Positions 1 to 12,206 of a DNA stretch of 51,767 bases are shown here, piece after piece; within the stretch, counting starts at the first letter, position 1, and each line of letters starts with the position of its first letter. Under the pieces are notes generated by a model. It saw nothing but the letters and a program-made list of their open reading frames with translations, was not told the origin of the DNA and searched no databases. The translations under genes and the position numbers were made by a program. The DNA comes from Propionivibrio sp. (lineage in GTDB: Bacteria; Pseudomonadota; Gammaproteobacteria; Burkholderiales; Rhodocyclaceae), in the NCBI GenBank assembly GCA_029975435.1, contig JARKPC010000211.1, positions 1 through 51,767 of the forward strand, in the 5' to 3' direction.

Positions 1-140
1 ATGATGACCGGGGCGTCGAGTTCGGCGGCGGCATCGACGATGGCCCAGACCTGTTCCATGTTGTTCACGTTGAAGGCCGGCAGACCATAGCCGTACTCGG
101 CCGCATGGTCGAGCAGTTGTCTCAGCGATACGAGGGGCAT
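1..140 (-). CDS. fba: Class II fructose-bisphosphate aldolase, N-terminal part (cut by window edge)
   Basis: Only the first 46 codons are present; the gene runs off the left edge. The start ([19 protein letters not shown]) followed by [10 protein letters not shown] is typical of class II, metal-dependent aldolases of the Calvin-cycle/betaproteobacterial subtype, which cleave fructose-1,6-bisphosphate to glyceraldehyde-3-P and dihydroxyacetone-P. The ATG at 140 is preceded at good distance by GGAGAA. It follows pyk on the same strand after 116 nt, matching the common gap-pgk-pyk-fba order of betaproteobacteria. Catalytic histidines and zinc ligands lie outside the window. Confidence 0.9.
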   Translation of the reverse strand, partial: MPLVSLRQLLDHAAEYGYGLPAFNVNNMEQVWAIVDAAAELDAPVI

Positions 141-173
141 CGAATTCTCCTTCGGGTTACAAAAAACGGTTTT

Positions 174-192
174 GGCGGAGGGGGAGTCCGCC
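174..192 (-). terminator. Possible hairpin between pyk and fba
   Basis: GGCGGA and TCCGCC pair around a 7-nt loop. On the minus strand the stem is followed by AAAACCG and then a run of six T. The T run is 7 nt away from the stem, so this is a weak or partial terminator at best; it may only be leader structure for fba. Confidence 0.3.
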
Positions 193-256
193 TTTCGCTT
201 GATACGGACACGTCCTCGGAAGCATATTAGCCAACAGTTCGCGACCGCTCAATGCA

Positions 257-1696
257 TCATCGTTTGGTGGCCGCCAGATCTCCCACCCGGACGATGGTCA
301 TCGTATTGGTTCCTCCGCTCTGGCCCATCTTGTCGCCGTACGACAGGACGATGAGGTCGCCCTTGGCGACGACGCCAGCCTGCAACAGTCGTTCCTCTGC
401 GTTGCGGCGAAGAATGTCCCGGTCATTGTTCATGTCGGTCATGAGCAGGGGGAACACTTCGCGGAACAGGGTCATGCGCGATTGTGCGGCGGGTTCCTCG
501 GTCAGGCCGAAGATGGGGATACCGCAATTGAGGCGGCTCATCCACAAGGCGGTCGAACCCGTGGTCGTCAAGGCGGCAACTGCCTTGACGTTGAGGTGAT
601 AAGCCGCGAACAGCGAGGCCATGGCAATCGACTGGTCGATGCGGGTGAATGTGCGGTCGAGGAACCCGCGATCGAGCGTGATCGGCTGGGATTTTTCCGC
701 TTCCTCGCAAATGCGCGCCATGGCTTCGACCGTCTCGACGGGAAATTCGCCTGCTGCCGTTTCGCCGGATAGCATGACCGCGTCGGTGCCGTCCAGCACG
801 GCGTTGGCCACGTCCGAAACCTCGGCGCGCGTGGGCGTCGGAGAGTGGGTCATCGACTCCATCATCTGAGTGGCGGTGATCGCCAGCTTGTTCTTTTCAC
901 GGGCCAGGCGAATCATCCGCTTCTGCAAGGCGGGAACGGCGGCGTCGCCGACTTCCACGGCGAGATCGCCGCGCGCCACCATCAGGCCGTCGGATGCGTC
1001 GAGGATTTCTTCGAGAGCGGCAACGGCTTCGACACGCTCGATCTTGGCGATGGTCAGGGAGCGCCCGCCGGCGGCGAGCATCAACTGGCGCGCCATGTAC
1101 ATGTCGGAGGCGCTCTTGGGAAAGGAAATAGCCAGGAAGTCGGCACCGATCTGCGCCGCGGTCTTGATATCGTCCATGTCCTTGGCGGTCAGCGCCGGAG
1201 CCGAAAGCCCGCCGCCCTGGCGGTTGATGCCCTTGTTGTTGGACAGGATTCCGCCATGGCGCACGACCGTGAATATTTCGTGGCCGACGACTTGTTCAAC
1301 CTCCAGGACAATGCGCCCGTCATCGAGCAGCAGAATGTTCCCGGCGCTGACATCGCCGGGGAGGTCCTTGTAGTCGAGGCCGACGCGTTCCTGGTTACCA
1401 AGTTCGCACTTGGCGTCGAGAATCAGAAGGTCGCCCGTTTCCAGGTGAATTTTGCCTTCCTCGAATTTTCCGATACGGATCTTCGGGCCCTGCAGGTCGG
1501 CGAGAATGCCGACCGGACGGCCGACACGGGCGGCGATTCGCCGGACTTCCGCGGCCAGCTGAATATGGTCTTCCGCCTTTCCGTGCGAGAAATTGAGCCG
1601 TACGACATCGACTCCGGTGCGGATCAATGTCTCGAGGATCTGCGGGTCTTTGGAGGCTGGGCCGAGAGTGGCAACAATTTTTGTATGGCGGGCCAT
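257..1696 (-). CDS. pyk: Pyruvate kinase
   Basis: Cytoplasmic enzyme converting phosphoenolpyruvate and ADP to pyruvate and ATP. The 479-aa product starts MARHTKIVATLGPAS and shows the RLNFSHG strand of the active site, the TIAKIE segment with the catalytic lysine, MVARGDLAVEVG, the TATQMMESM motif, and DAVMLSGETAAG before the C-terminal domain. Length is normal for the family. An upstream in-frame start at 1759 exists, but the ATG at 1696 has AAGGA at about 8 nt and matches the family N-terminus. It lies in a minus-strand glycolytic cluster, 177 nt after a conserved hypothetical gene. Confidence 0.96.
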   Translation of the reverse strand: MARHTKIVATLGPASKDPQILETLIRTGVDVVRLNFSHGKAEDHIQLAAEVRRIAARVGRPVGILADLQGPKIRIGKFEEGKIHLETGDLLILDAKCELGNQERVGLDYKDLPGDVSAGNILLLDDGRIVLEVEQVVGHEIFTVVRHGGILSNNKGINRQGGGLSAPALTAKDMDDIKTAAQIGADFLAISFPKSASDMYMARQLMLAAGGRSLTIAKIERVEAVAALEEILDASDGLMVARGDLAVEVGDAAVPALQKRMIRLAREKNKLAITATQMMESMTHSPTPTRAEVSDVANAVLDGTDAVMLSGETAAGEFPVETVEAMARICEEAEKSQPITLDRGFLDRTFTRIDQSIAMASLFAAYHLNVKAVAALTTTGSTALWMSRLNCGIPIFGLTEEPAAQSRMTLFREVFPLLMTDMNNDRDILRRNAEERLLQAGVVAKGDLIVLSYGDKMGQSGGTNTMTIVRVGDLAATKR

Positions 1697-1873
1697 GTGA
1701 GATCCTTTTTGTCGTTTAACTGGTTTGCTCGGCAATCGTGCAGCATGAGTATCGAGCAATTATGTGTAGTAATGATGAAGGTTTCCGATTCTTGCGCTGA
1801 ATATCTGCTTTCAAGCAAGGTTGAGTTTCGCGTCCGGTGTCCGTCAGTTCGGAGCATCACTTCCGACAGACTG

Positions 1874-2686
1874 TCAGATGTTTGCCGATCGCCACCACTG
1901 GTCATGGCGTTGCTTGAGTTCGCGATGGGATGGCATCGGATAGAAAGTCATGTCGTAGCCGTTGCCGACATGGAATCCTCCTTTTACCATGCTGTACGGA
2001 AACTCGAGCGAATGCACGCGGTGTACCATTTTGCTCTCCTTTCCCCCAGGTTTGTCCCCTGACGGTTGTTCCAGGGTCATCAGCGTTTCGCGCAGATGAT
2101 CGACGAACGGATAAGGCAGAGTATCGGCCCTTCCTTTCGCCGGGTCGGTCGCCAGTTCGCCGAGCTCGAGCTCGACGAAGAAAAGCCCCGGAAAACGGAT
2201 GAATTTCGATGGCTTGACAGTCACGCTCTCGTAGTAAGTCTTAGGTCCGAGATTGCTTACTACCAGGCTGTTGACGGGAACGAGGTCCTGGTACAAGTGC
2301 AGGCAGGGGGCTCCCTCCACGGGCAGCTCTCCGCGCTCCAATCCCAGTGTGTGCCCGTAGGACGTGGTCAGATAAAGCTTTCCCAGTGCCTCGATGGGCA
2401 GATGCTCCAGCACGCGATAGACGGAAAGGTACACCGAATGCTTGGGGGTTCCGCTCGGTGTGGGACGGCATCTCTCGATGGCCGTGGCTATTTCGAAATG
2501 CTCGTTCCGGAAATCGCGGGATATTTCGAAGAACAGGCATTGGCCTTTGGACTTGTATCCGCTGCCTGTAGCGTAATACTGTCCGAATTTCTCCGGGGGC
2601 AGATTGGAGGCGATCAACGCCTCGGGAATCAGCGAAAAATAGAGATGGACATCCACCCGTGTGAATCCTTCCAGAAGTCGCGGCAC
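1874..2686 (-). CDS. Conserved hypothetical protein in the glycolytic cluster
   Basis: I do not recognise this family. The 270-aa product has no signal peptide or membrane segment and is mixed alpha/beta, with many aromatic residues (FFEISRDF, YLSVYRVLEHLP, YYESVTVKPSKFIRFPGLFFVELELGEL). Fold-like features resembling acetoacetate-decarboxylase-type beta proteins are suggested only by eye. The start is a GTG at 2686 with a weak GAGAGA upstream. The frame stays open back to the pgk stop codon (2762-2764), so a non-canonical earlier start is possible. The 75-nt gap after pgk and same strand suggest co-transcription with gap-pgk and a role tied to central carbon metabolism, which is inference only. 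Confidence 0.75.
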   Translation of the reverse strand: MPRLLEGFTRVDVHLYFSLIPEALIASNLPPEKFGQYYATGSGYKSKGQCLFFEISRDFRNEHFEIATAIERCRPTPSGTPKHSVYLSVYRVLEHLPIEALGKLYLTTSYGHTLGLERGELPVEGAPCLHLYQDLVPVNSLVVSNLGPKTYYESVTVKPSKFIRFPGLFFVELELGELATDPAKGRADTLPYPFVDHLRETLMTLEQPSGDKPGGKESKMVHRVHSLEFPYSMVKGGFHVGNGYDMTFYPMPSHRELKQRHDQWWRSANI

Positions 2687-2761
2687 CTCTCTCGCTGCAA
2701 GCGATAGTGGTGCCGCGTCACGAAGCGACGCAACCCGGTACGGGCTGCATCGAACAATGGG

Positions 2762-3931
2762 TCAATCCTGGAATCGCGATTCGAGGATATCGACCGCAGG
2801 CAGGCGCTTGCCTTCGAGGAATTCCAGGAAGGCGCCGCCGGCGGTCGAGATGTAGCCGACCTTGTCCTCGATCTTGAAGACATTGATCGCCGAGACGGTG
2901 TCGCCGCCACCCGCGAGGGTGAAGGCCTTCGATTCGGCGACGGCCTTGGCCAGTTCCTTGGTGCCGTTGGCGAACGCATCCATCTCGAACACGCCGACCG
3001 GCCCGTTCCACACGACCGTGCCGGCCTTGGCGATGATCTCGGCCAGCGCCTTGGCGGACTGCGGACCGATGTCGAGGATCATGTCGTCGTCGGCGACGTC
3101 GTCGGCGCTCTTGATCGTCGCCGGCGCAGTGGCGGAAAACTCCTTGGCGCAGACGACGTCGGTCGGCAGCGGCACGGCGACCTTGGCCATCACGGCCTTG
3201 GCTTGGTCGACGAGATCCTTCTCGGCCAGCGACTTGCCGATCTTCTTGCCCGAGGCGAGCAGGAAGGTGTTGGCGATGCCGCCGCCGACCACCAGTTGGT
3301 CGACCTTGGCGGAGAGGCTTTCGAGGACCGTCAGCTTGGTGGACACCTTGGAACCGCCGACGATGGCGACCATCGGGCGCGCCGGTTGGGCCAGCGCCTT
3401 GGTCAGGGCTTCGAGTTCGGAGGCGACGCAGGGGCCGGCACAGGCGATCTTGGCGTACTTGCCCATGCCGTAGGTGGTGGCTTCGGCGCGGTGTGCGGTG
3501 CCGAACGCATCCATCACCCATACGTCGCACAGGGCGGCCATCTTCTGCGACAGTTCGTCGCTGCACTTCTTCTCGCCCTTGTTGCAGCGGCTGTTTTCCA
3601 GCATGACGACTTCGCCGGGTTTGACGTCGAAACCGCCGTCGACCCAGTTCTGCACCAGGCGGACTTCCTTGCCGAGCAGTTCGGACATGCGCTTGGCGAC
3701 CGGGGCGAGCGAGTCTTCGGGTTTGAATTCGCCTTCGGTCGGGCGGCCGAGGTGCGAGGTGACCATTACTGCTGCGCCCTTGGACAGGGCGTACTGGATG
3801 CCCGGCAGCGCGGCGCGGATGCGCGTGTCATCGGTGATGGCGAGGTTGTCGTCCTGCGGGACATTGAGGTCGGCGCGGATGAACACCCGCTTGCCGGACA
3901 CGTCGAGATCGGTAAGACGCTTGAAAGTCAT
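2762..3931 (-). CDS. pgk: Phosphoglycerate kinase
   Basis: Catalyses 1,3-bisphosphoglycerate + ADP to 3-phosphoglycerate + ATP in glycolysis and the reverse in gluconeogenesis. The 389-aa product begins [25 protein letters not shown]. It carries the substrate-binding RADLNVP and TSHLGRP motifs, the hinge region, WNGPVGVFE and the C-terminal nucleotide motif [10 protein letters not shown]. Family length is 385-400 aa. The ATG at 3931 was chosen over 3973 because it has GAAAGAGAG upstream and the family N-terminus. A strong hairpin terminator lies between gap and this gene, so pgk may be expressed by read-through or from a promoter inside gap. Confidence 0.97.
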   Translation of the reverse strand: MTFKRLTDLDVSGKRVFIRADLNVPQDDNLAITDDTRIRAALPGIQYALSKGAAVMVTSHLGRPTEGEFKPEDSLAPVAKRMSELLGKEVRLVQNWVDGGFDVKPGEVVMLENSRCNKGEKKCSDELSQKMAALCDVWVMDAFGTAHRAEATTYGMGKYAKIACAGPCVASELEALTKALAQPARPMVAIVGGSKVSTKLTVLESLSAKVDQLVVGGGIANTFLLASGKKIGKSLAEKDLVDQAKAVMAKVAVPLPTDVVCAKEFSATAPATIKSADDVADDDMILDIGPQSAKALAEIIAKAGTVVWNGPVGVFEMDAFANGTKELAKAVAESKAFTLAGGGDTVSAINVFKIEDKVGYISTAGGAFLEFLEGKRLPAVDILESRFQD

Positions 3932-3960
3932 GGCAATGCTCTCTTTCGGGAATTGAAGAC

Positions 3961-3989
3961 AAAAAAAGGGCACCTTGCAGTGCCCTTTT
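3961..3989 (-). terminator. Strong intrinsic terminator between gap and pgk
   Basis: AAAAGGGCAC (3964-3973) and GTGCCCTTTT (3980-3989) form a perfect 10-bp stem with a 6-nt loop. Read on the minus strand, the 3' arm runs into seven consecutive T. It lies 10 nt after the gap stop codon and 30 nt before the pgk start, inside what otherwise looks like an operon. It could also act as an attenuator setting the gap:pgk ratio. Confidence 0.8.
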
Positions 3990-3998
3990 GCCCGGGTG

Positions 3999-5474
<1,476 letters not shown>

Positions 5475-7103
5475 ATGACAATTACGGCCTCGCGGACATG
5501 GGCGGATCTTTGTGCTCATCGCCAGGAAATGGAAAAGACCCATCTTCGCGATTTTTTTGCCGGCGACCCGGAACGTGCCGGATCACTCAGCCTTTCGTTT
5601 GACGATATCCTCTACGACTTCTCGAAGCAGCGTCTGACCCGGGAAACGCTCGGCCTGCTGGTCAAGCTGGCCGGTGAGGCGTTTTTGCCCGAATGGATCG
5701 AGCGCATGTTTGCCGGCGACCGCATCAACGTTAGCGAAGGGCGTTCCGTTCTGCATGTGGCCTTGCGGCGGTTTGCTGCGCCATTCCCGAGCGGACAGTT
5801 CGATGTGATGGCCGATGTGCTGGCAACGCGCAAGCGGATGGCAGAATTTGCCGAGTTGCTGCGCGCAGGGAAATGTCATGGGCACCACGGAATGGCGATA
5901 CGCGATGTCGTGAATATCGGCATAGGCGGTTCCGATCTCGGGCCGAAGATGATGAACCAGGCGTTGCGTGCACTCGCCCATCCGACCCTTAGGGTGCATT
6001 ACGTGTCGAACCTGGATGGAGCCCGGCTGGCACCGTTGCTGCAGACGCTCGATCCGCGCACAACGCTGTTCGTCGTCGTGAGCAAGACATTCACTACTCA
6101 GGAAACGATGCTCAATGCCGAGACGGCGCGCAACTGGTTGAAGAGCAACCTGGGCGACGATGTCAATCTCGCCAATCATTTTGCCGCAGTCTCCAGCAGA
6201 CCCGAGCGGGCCGCAGCGTTTGGCATTTCGGGGGATCGGGTTTTTCCTATATGGGATTGGGTTGGAGGACGCTATTCGTTGTGGTCGGCTGTTGGCCTTG
6301 CGTTGATGATCGCCATCGGACCGCATGCCTTTGAAGAGATGCTGCGCGGTGCCGAACGCATGGACGAGCATTTCAGAACAGCCCCATTCGCGCAGAACCT
6401 GCCGGTGATCATGGGGCTGATCGGCATCTGGAACACGAATTTCCTCGGGGCGACAACCAACGCGGTGCTGCCCTACAACGAATCGCTCAAGTATCTTCCC
6501 TCCTTCCTGCAGCAACTCGAGATGGAGAGCAACGGCAAGTCTGTCAGTATCGCCGGTGACCCGGTGGATTGCGCGACCTGCCCGATCGTTTGGGGGGAAC
6601 TCGGCAACAACGGGCAACATGCGTTCTTCCAGTTGCTGCACCAGGGCGGGCGTATTGTGCCCTGTGATTTCATCGCTTCGGTGCGCTCCGATTATCCTCT
6701 GCCTGGACATCAGGAAGCGCTTCTCTCCAACTGCTTCGCCCAGAGTTCGGCCCTGGCTTTCGGCAAGACCGAAAACGAGGTGCGCGAGAGCATGGAGAAG
6801 GAGTCCGTGGCTCCCGAAGATGTCGCCGATCTATTGCCGCACCGCGTCTTCGCTGGCAACCAGCCATCCTCGACGCTGCTCTTGAAAACCCTTGCTCCTG
6901 GAACTCTCGGTTCCCTGGTGGCGCTATACGAGCACAAAGTGTTTGTTCAAGGCGCCGTGTGGGGCATCAATTCTTTCGATCAATGGGGCGTGGAACTCGG
7001 CAAGGCGGTGGCCAGCAGGATTCTTCCGGCCTTCGACGATCCTGCGCTCGCTTCTGCGTTCGATGGTTCGACACAAGCTTTGTTGGCTTATTGTCGGAAA
7101 TAG
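5475..7103 (+). CDS. pgi: Glucose-6-phosphate isomerase
   Basis: Interconverts glucose-6-P and fructose-6-P. The 542-aa product shows the phosphate-binding stretch NIGIGGSDLGPKMM, SKTFTTQETMLNA, the family signature around WVGGRYSLWSAVGL, GQHAFFQLLHQG with the catalytic histidine, and the C-terminal FDQWGVELGK with the catalytic lysine. Length matches proteobacterial enzymes (about 550 aa). It opens a plus-strand run pgi-pgm-glgC-glgA with gaps of 54, 62 and 25 nt. Its likely local job is therefore to supply glucose-6-P from gluconeogenesis for glycogen synthesis, or to return glycogen carbon to glycolysis. Confidence 0.97.
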   Translation: MTITASRTWADLCAHRQEMEKTHLRDFFAGDPERAGSLSLSFDDILYDFSKQRLTRETLGLLVKLAGEAFLPEWIERMFAGDRINVSEGRSVLHVALRRFAAPFPSGQFDVMADVLATRKRMAEFAELLRAGKCHGHHGMAIRDVVNIGIGGSDLGPKMMNQALRALAHPTLRVHYVSNLDGARLAPLLQTLDPRTTLFVVVSKTFTTQETMLNAETARNWLKSNLGDDVNLANHFAAVSSRPERAAAFGISGDRVFPIWDWVGGRYSLWSAVGLALMIAIGPHAFEEMLRGAERMDEHFRTAPFAQNLPVIMGLIGIWNTNFLGATTNAVLPYNESLKYLPSFLQQLEMESNGKSVSIAGDPVDCATCPIVWGELGNNGQHAFFQLLHQGGRIVPCDFIASVRSDYPLPGHQEALLSNCFAQSSALAFGKTENEVRESMEKESVAPEDVADLLPHRVFAGNQPSSTLLLKTLAPGTLGSLVALYEHKVFVQGAVWGINSFDQWGVELGKAVASRILPAFDDPALASAFDGSTQALLAYCRK

Positions 7104-8795
<1,692 letters not shown>

Positions 8796-8857
8796 TTGCG
8801 GTTGCCGTGTCAGTTGAGAGTGAGAATTCGATCAGCGATTAAAAGGAGAGTGGCAAA

Positions 8858-10129
8858 ATGATAGAAAGAAGAACTTTTCAGTTGCCTGGCAGAACGGTTG
8901 CGCTGGTTCTGGCGGGAGGCCGGGGAAGCCGGCTGTACGAGCTGACCGATCGCCGGGCGAAACCCGCCGTCTATTTCGGGGGCAAGTACCGCATCGTCGA
9001 TTTTGCCATGTCCAACTGCGTCAATTCCGGCATCCGGCGGATCGGTGTGGTGACCCAGTACAAGTCGCACAGCCTGTTGCGCCACATTCAGCGTGGATGG
9101 GGTTTCCTGCGTGGCGAGAACAACGAGTTCGTCGATCTGCTGCCCGCGCAGCAGCGCGTGGACGAGGAGTCCTGGTATCGCGGTACGGCCGATGCGGTGT
9201 ATCAGAACATCGATATTCTCGAGACCTACCAGCCTTCGCCCCAGTACGTCCTGATTCTCGCTGGCGACCACGTATACAAAATGAACTACGCGGCCATGCT
9301 CGTCGATCACGTTGAAAGCGGGGCAGAGTGCTCGATTGCGTGCATCGAAGTGCCGCGCAAGGATGCCAAGGGGTTCGGCGTCATGGCCGTCGATGGCAGC
9401 AACCGGATTACGGATTTCGTGGAAAAGCCTGCTGATCCGCCGCCCATGCCAGGAAAGCCCGACAGTTCGCTGTGCAGCATGGGGATTTACATTTTCAACG
9501 CGAAATATCTCTACAACGAATTGATGCGCGATATTGCCGATCCGACGTCCAGCCATGATTTTGGCAAGGACATCATTCCGCAGGCGGTGAGAAATGGCTG
9601 CGCCTACGCGCATTCCTTTGATCGCAGTTGCGTACATGCGCCGGATGAAACGCCGGACAAGGAACATTACTGGCGCGATGCCGGAACTGTCGATGCCTAT
9701 TGGGAAGCCAACATCGACCTGACGGCGACCGTTCCCGCATTGAATCTCTACGACCGCGGCTGGCCGGTGTGGACTTACCAGCAACAGCTACCGCCGGCGA
9801 AATTCGTGCACAACCAGATCGATCGCCATGGCGTCGCCATCGAGTCTAACGTTTCCGGAGGATGCATCATTTCCGGCGAACTGAACCGGTCGCTACTGTT
9901 CTCGTCCTGCCGTGTGCATTCCTATGCCAAGGTCAACTGGTCGGTGCTGCTGCCCGATGTCGATATCGGTCGCGGGGCACGCCTGAACAGGTGCATCGTC
10001 GATCATGGAGTGAGCATTCCTGCGGGAATGGTTATTGGGGAGGATCCTTCGGAAGATGCGCGTCGATTCCGGCGAACCGATAACGGCATCACCCTGGTAA
10101 CGCGCCAGATGCTCGATCGGTTGCGCTGA
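8858..10129 (+). CDS. glgC: Glucose-1-phosphate adenylyltransferase (ADP-glucose pyrophosphorylase)
   Basis: Makes ADP-glucose from glucose-1-P and ATP, the committed step of bacterial glycogen synthesis. The 423-aa product has the nucleotide motif [15 protein letters not shown] and [15 protein letters not shown]. The lysine of FGGK aligns with the fructose-1,6-bisphosphate activator residue of the E. coli enzyme, suggesting activation by a glycolytic intermediate. Next come [19 protein letters not shown] with the sugar-phosphate lysine, SMGIYIFN and a C-terminal beta-helix region. A strong AAGGAG lies upstream. It is cotranscribed with pgi, pgm and glgA by spacing. Confidence 0.97.
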   Translation: MIERRTFQLPGRTVALVLAGGRGSRLYELTDRRAKPAVYFGGKYRIVDFAMSNCVNSGIRRIGVVTQYKSHSLLRHIQRGWGFLRGENNEFVDLLPAQQRVDEESWYRGTADAVYQNIDILETYQPSPQYVLILAGDHVYKMNYAAMLVDHVESGAECSIACIEVPRKDAKGFGVMAVDGSNRITDFVEKPADPPPMPGKPDSSLCSMGIYIFNAKYLYNELMRDIADPTSSHDFGKDIIPQAVRNGCAYAHSFDRSCVHAPDETPDKEHYWRDAGTVDAYWEANIDLTATVPALNLYDRGWPVWTYQQQLPPAKFVHNQIDRHGVAIESNVSGGCIISGELNRSLLFSSCRVHSYAKVNWSVLLPDVDIGRGARLNRCIVDHGVSIPAGMVIGEDPSEDARRFRRTDNGITLVTRQMLDRLR

Positions 10130-10154
10130 TTCCTACTTAACCCAGTACTCATAA

Positions 10155-11594
10155 ATGCGAATACTTCACGTAGCTTCGGAAATCTTTCCTCTGGTCAAGA
10201 CCGGCGGGCTGGCCGATGTGGTCGGTTCGCTACCGCCGGCGCTCGCCAAGCGCGGGCTGGACGTGCGTGTCCTGTTGCCCGGTCTGCCGGGCGTTCTCAA
10301 CGGGATCATCGGGCTGAAACCCGTCATGCAGATCGGCCCGGTGTTCGGGGCCGCCGTCGTGACTCTCAGTCTGGGCAAGTTGCCGGATAGCGGGCTGCAC
10401 GCCTATGTCATCGAGGCGCCTTTCCTGTATCAGAGAGAGGGCAATCCGTATGTTGGTCCCGACGGGCACGACTGGAGCGACAATCATCGCCGGTTTGGAT
10501 TGCTGGGATGGGTTGCCGCCCACCTGGCTTCAGGCGAGCTCGATCCGGTTTGGGTGCCCGGCGTGGTGCATGCACACGACTGGCACGCCGGCTTGGCACC
10601 AGCGTACATTACCCAAAATCCCGGCCTGAGGACGCCGACAGTCTTCACCATCCACAATCTCGCGTTCCGCGGCATATTTCCGATGGAATGCCATCATGAA
10701 CTCGGCGTGCCGATGCGCAAGTTGACACCGCATGGTCTGGAATTCCACGGCAAGATTTCCTTCATGAAGGCCGGGCTGGTGTATTCAAGCCGGATTACGA
10801 CGGTGAGTCCCAACTACGCCCGGGAAATTTGCACGCCCGAGTTCGGTTGCGGTCTCGACGGAGTGATGCGGGACCGTGGCAGCGACTTGTCCGGCATTCT
10901 GAACGGCGTCGACTACGCGGTCTGGAATCCGGCCAGTGCCAGGATTGCCAGTCCGTATTCCGTGGATGATGTGGCAGGGAAAAAGATATGCAAGCGAGCC
11001 CTCCAACTCGAGTTCGGTTTGTCGACCGAGGCCCGAGGCCCGCTGTTTGCCGTTGTCAGTCGGTTGACTTCGCAGAAGGGCATGGACCTGTTGCTGGCAT
11101 CCTTGCCTGAGCTGCTACGCGAGGGAGCTCAACTGATCGTGCTCGGTACGGGCGACGGCGATCTCGAAGCCGGTTTCCGTTATGCGGCCTCGGTCAATCC
11201 GGAAAACGTGGCCGTTCATATCGGATACGACGAGTCGATGTCGCATCGCTTCATGGCGGGTGCCGATATCCTGCTGGTGCCGTCCCGCTTTGAACCGTGC
11301 GGCCTGACTCAACTCTATGCCCTGCGTTATGGAACGCTGCCGCTCGTTCGCCGGGTCGGTGGTTTGGCCGATACGGTCGTCGATGTGAATGACGACAGTC
11401 TGGCTGCCGACAAGGCGACCGGTTTCATTTTCGATGACGCCGCGCGCCACGCGCTTGGCGCGCGCATCAGGGATGCCTGCGCGTTTTACGGCAATCAGGA
11501 TGCGTGGCTGAAGGTTCAGAAAAGAGCCATGCTGCAGGACTTCTCGTGGGACGACTCAGCGATGCACTACGAGGAGCTTTACAGGGCCCTGTAA
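10155..11594 (+). CDS. glgA: Glycogen synthase (ADP-glucose type)
   Basis: GT5-family enzyme that elongates alpha-1,4-glucan from ADP-glucose. The 479-aa product begins [27 protein letters not shown], containing the KTGGL ADP-glucose-binding motif. It has [30 protein letters not shown] and the C-terminal [29 protein letters not shown] donor-site motif (shown here in part). The start is 25 nt after glgC but lacks a recognisable Shine-Dalgarno sequence, so translation may depend on coupling to glgC. A perfect palindrome terminator follows the stop. Confidence 0.97.
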   Translation: MRILHVASEIFPLVKTGGLADVVGSLPPALAKRGLDVRVLLPGLPGVLNGIIGLKPVMQIGPVFGAAVVTLSLGKLPDSGLHAYVIEAPFLYQREGNPYVGPDGHDWSDNHRRFGLLGWVAAHLASGELDPVWVPGVVHAHDWHAGLAPAYITQNPGLRTPTVFTIHNLAFRGIFPMECHHELGVPMRKLTPHGLEFHGKISFMKAGLVYSSRITTVSPNYAREICTPEFGCGLDGVMRDRGSDLSGILNGVDYAVWNPASARIASPYSVDDVAGKKICKRALQLEFGLSTEARGPLFAVVSRLTSQKGMDLLLASLPELLREGAQLIVLGTGDGDLEAGFRYAASVNPENVAVHIGYDESMSHRFMAGADILLVPSRFEPCGLTQLYALRYGTLPLVRRVGGLADTVVDVNDDSLAADKATGFIFDDAARHALGARIRDACAFYGNQDAWLKVQKRAMLQDFSWDDSAMHYEELYRAL

Positions 11595-11626
11595 GATTGC
11601 GCCAGAACGAGAGCGGAGCGAAGATC

Positions 11627-11648
11627 AGAGCCCGGAATTCCGGGCTCT
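11627..11648 (+). terminator. Terminator after glgA
   Basis: A perfect 22-nt palindrome beginning AGAGCCCGG and ending CCGGGCTCT, centred on GAATTC, lies 32 nt after glgA and is followed by TGCTTTAT. The T stretch is short. Being symmetrical, it could also slow transcripts arriving on the minus strand from the DUF2934 gene. Confidence 0.65.
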
Positions 11649-11709
11649 TGCTTTATGTGAGGTGCCTATGTCGTTCGCTTGACGCAAGCCACGGTGCGGC
11701 GCAACAGCG

Positions 11710-12096
11710 TTACACGCTTTCCCTGAGCAGGATTGCGATATCCCGTTCGGCTTCAATCCAGTCACGCAGGGGGTCGCTCTTGAACTGGCAACTCTCGGCG
11801 CGGTAGTAGGCAGCCTCCGCAATCATGCGATAGCGCTGCTCGTCGCTAACGATCCGGGCGCCTGCAGGGGCTTTCTTCTCGGCGGCCTTGCGGGGCGCCG
11901 CCGCCTTGGCGGGTGCGGGCTTCTTGACTGCAGCGGGTTTCTTTTCGGCAGCCGGCTTGCTTGCGGCAACGGACGCCGCCTTCTTGGGGGCTGCCTTGGC
12001 GACAACTTTCTTGGTTTCGGTCTTTGCGCCAGCGGCATCTGCTTTGGCCGCTTTCGGTGCTGCCTTCTTGGGAGTTTTGGGACTTGCTTCTGCCAT
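11710..12096 (-). CDS. Histone H1-like protein with C-terminal DUF2934 domain
   Basis: The 128-aa product has two parts. Residues 1 to about 80 are an Ala/Lys/Pro-rich, highly basic, low-complexity tail (repeats like KKAAPKAAK, KPAAEKKPAAVKKP) of the kind that binds DNA or other polyanions. Residues about 85-128 (RYRMIAEAAYYRAESCQF then DPLRDWIEAERDI) match the DUF2934 family, which is widespread in proteobacteria and of unknown function. The ATG at 12096 has AAAGGAA upstream and was preferred over 12111. It lies downstream of malQ on the same strand (110 nt) and convergent with glgA. A role on nucleoid, polyphosphate or glycogen granules is speculation. Confidence 0.8.
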   Translation of the reverse strand: MAEASPKTPKKAAPKAAKADAAGAKTETKKVVAKAAPKKAASVAASKPAAEKKPAAVKKPAPAKAAAPRKAAEKKAPAGARIVSDEQRYRMIAEAAYYRAESCQFKSDPLRDWIEAERDIAILLRESV

Positions 12097-12206
12097 GATT
12101 GTTCCTTTCAAGAAGTGGATAAAAATATCCCAAATGGAGACCTACTGTCGAATCCTACTACATATCATTGCCGTTCGCCCGATTCATTCTTGCCGGGACC
12201 TAGTGC

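Noticed and set aside
150..165. TTGTAAC on the minus strand before fba, resembling the Pho-like unit
   Set aside because: It lies directly next to the fba ribosome site with no room for a -10 or start point, and the upstream heptamer (AAAACCG) does not match.
845..2062. Long open frame on the plus strand opposite pyk (405 codons)
   Set aside because: It is antisense to a clear pyruvate kinase in a GC-rich genome, where the complementary frame stays open by codon bias; it has no family motifs or ribosome site. The same holds for long frames opposite pgi, pgm, argA, aceE, pap, lpdA and ppx.
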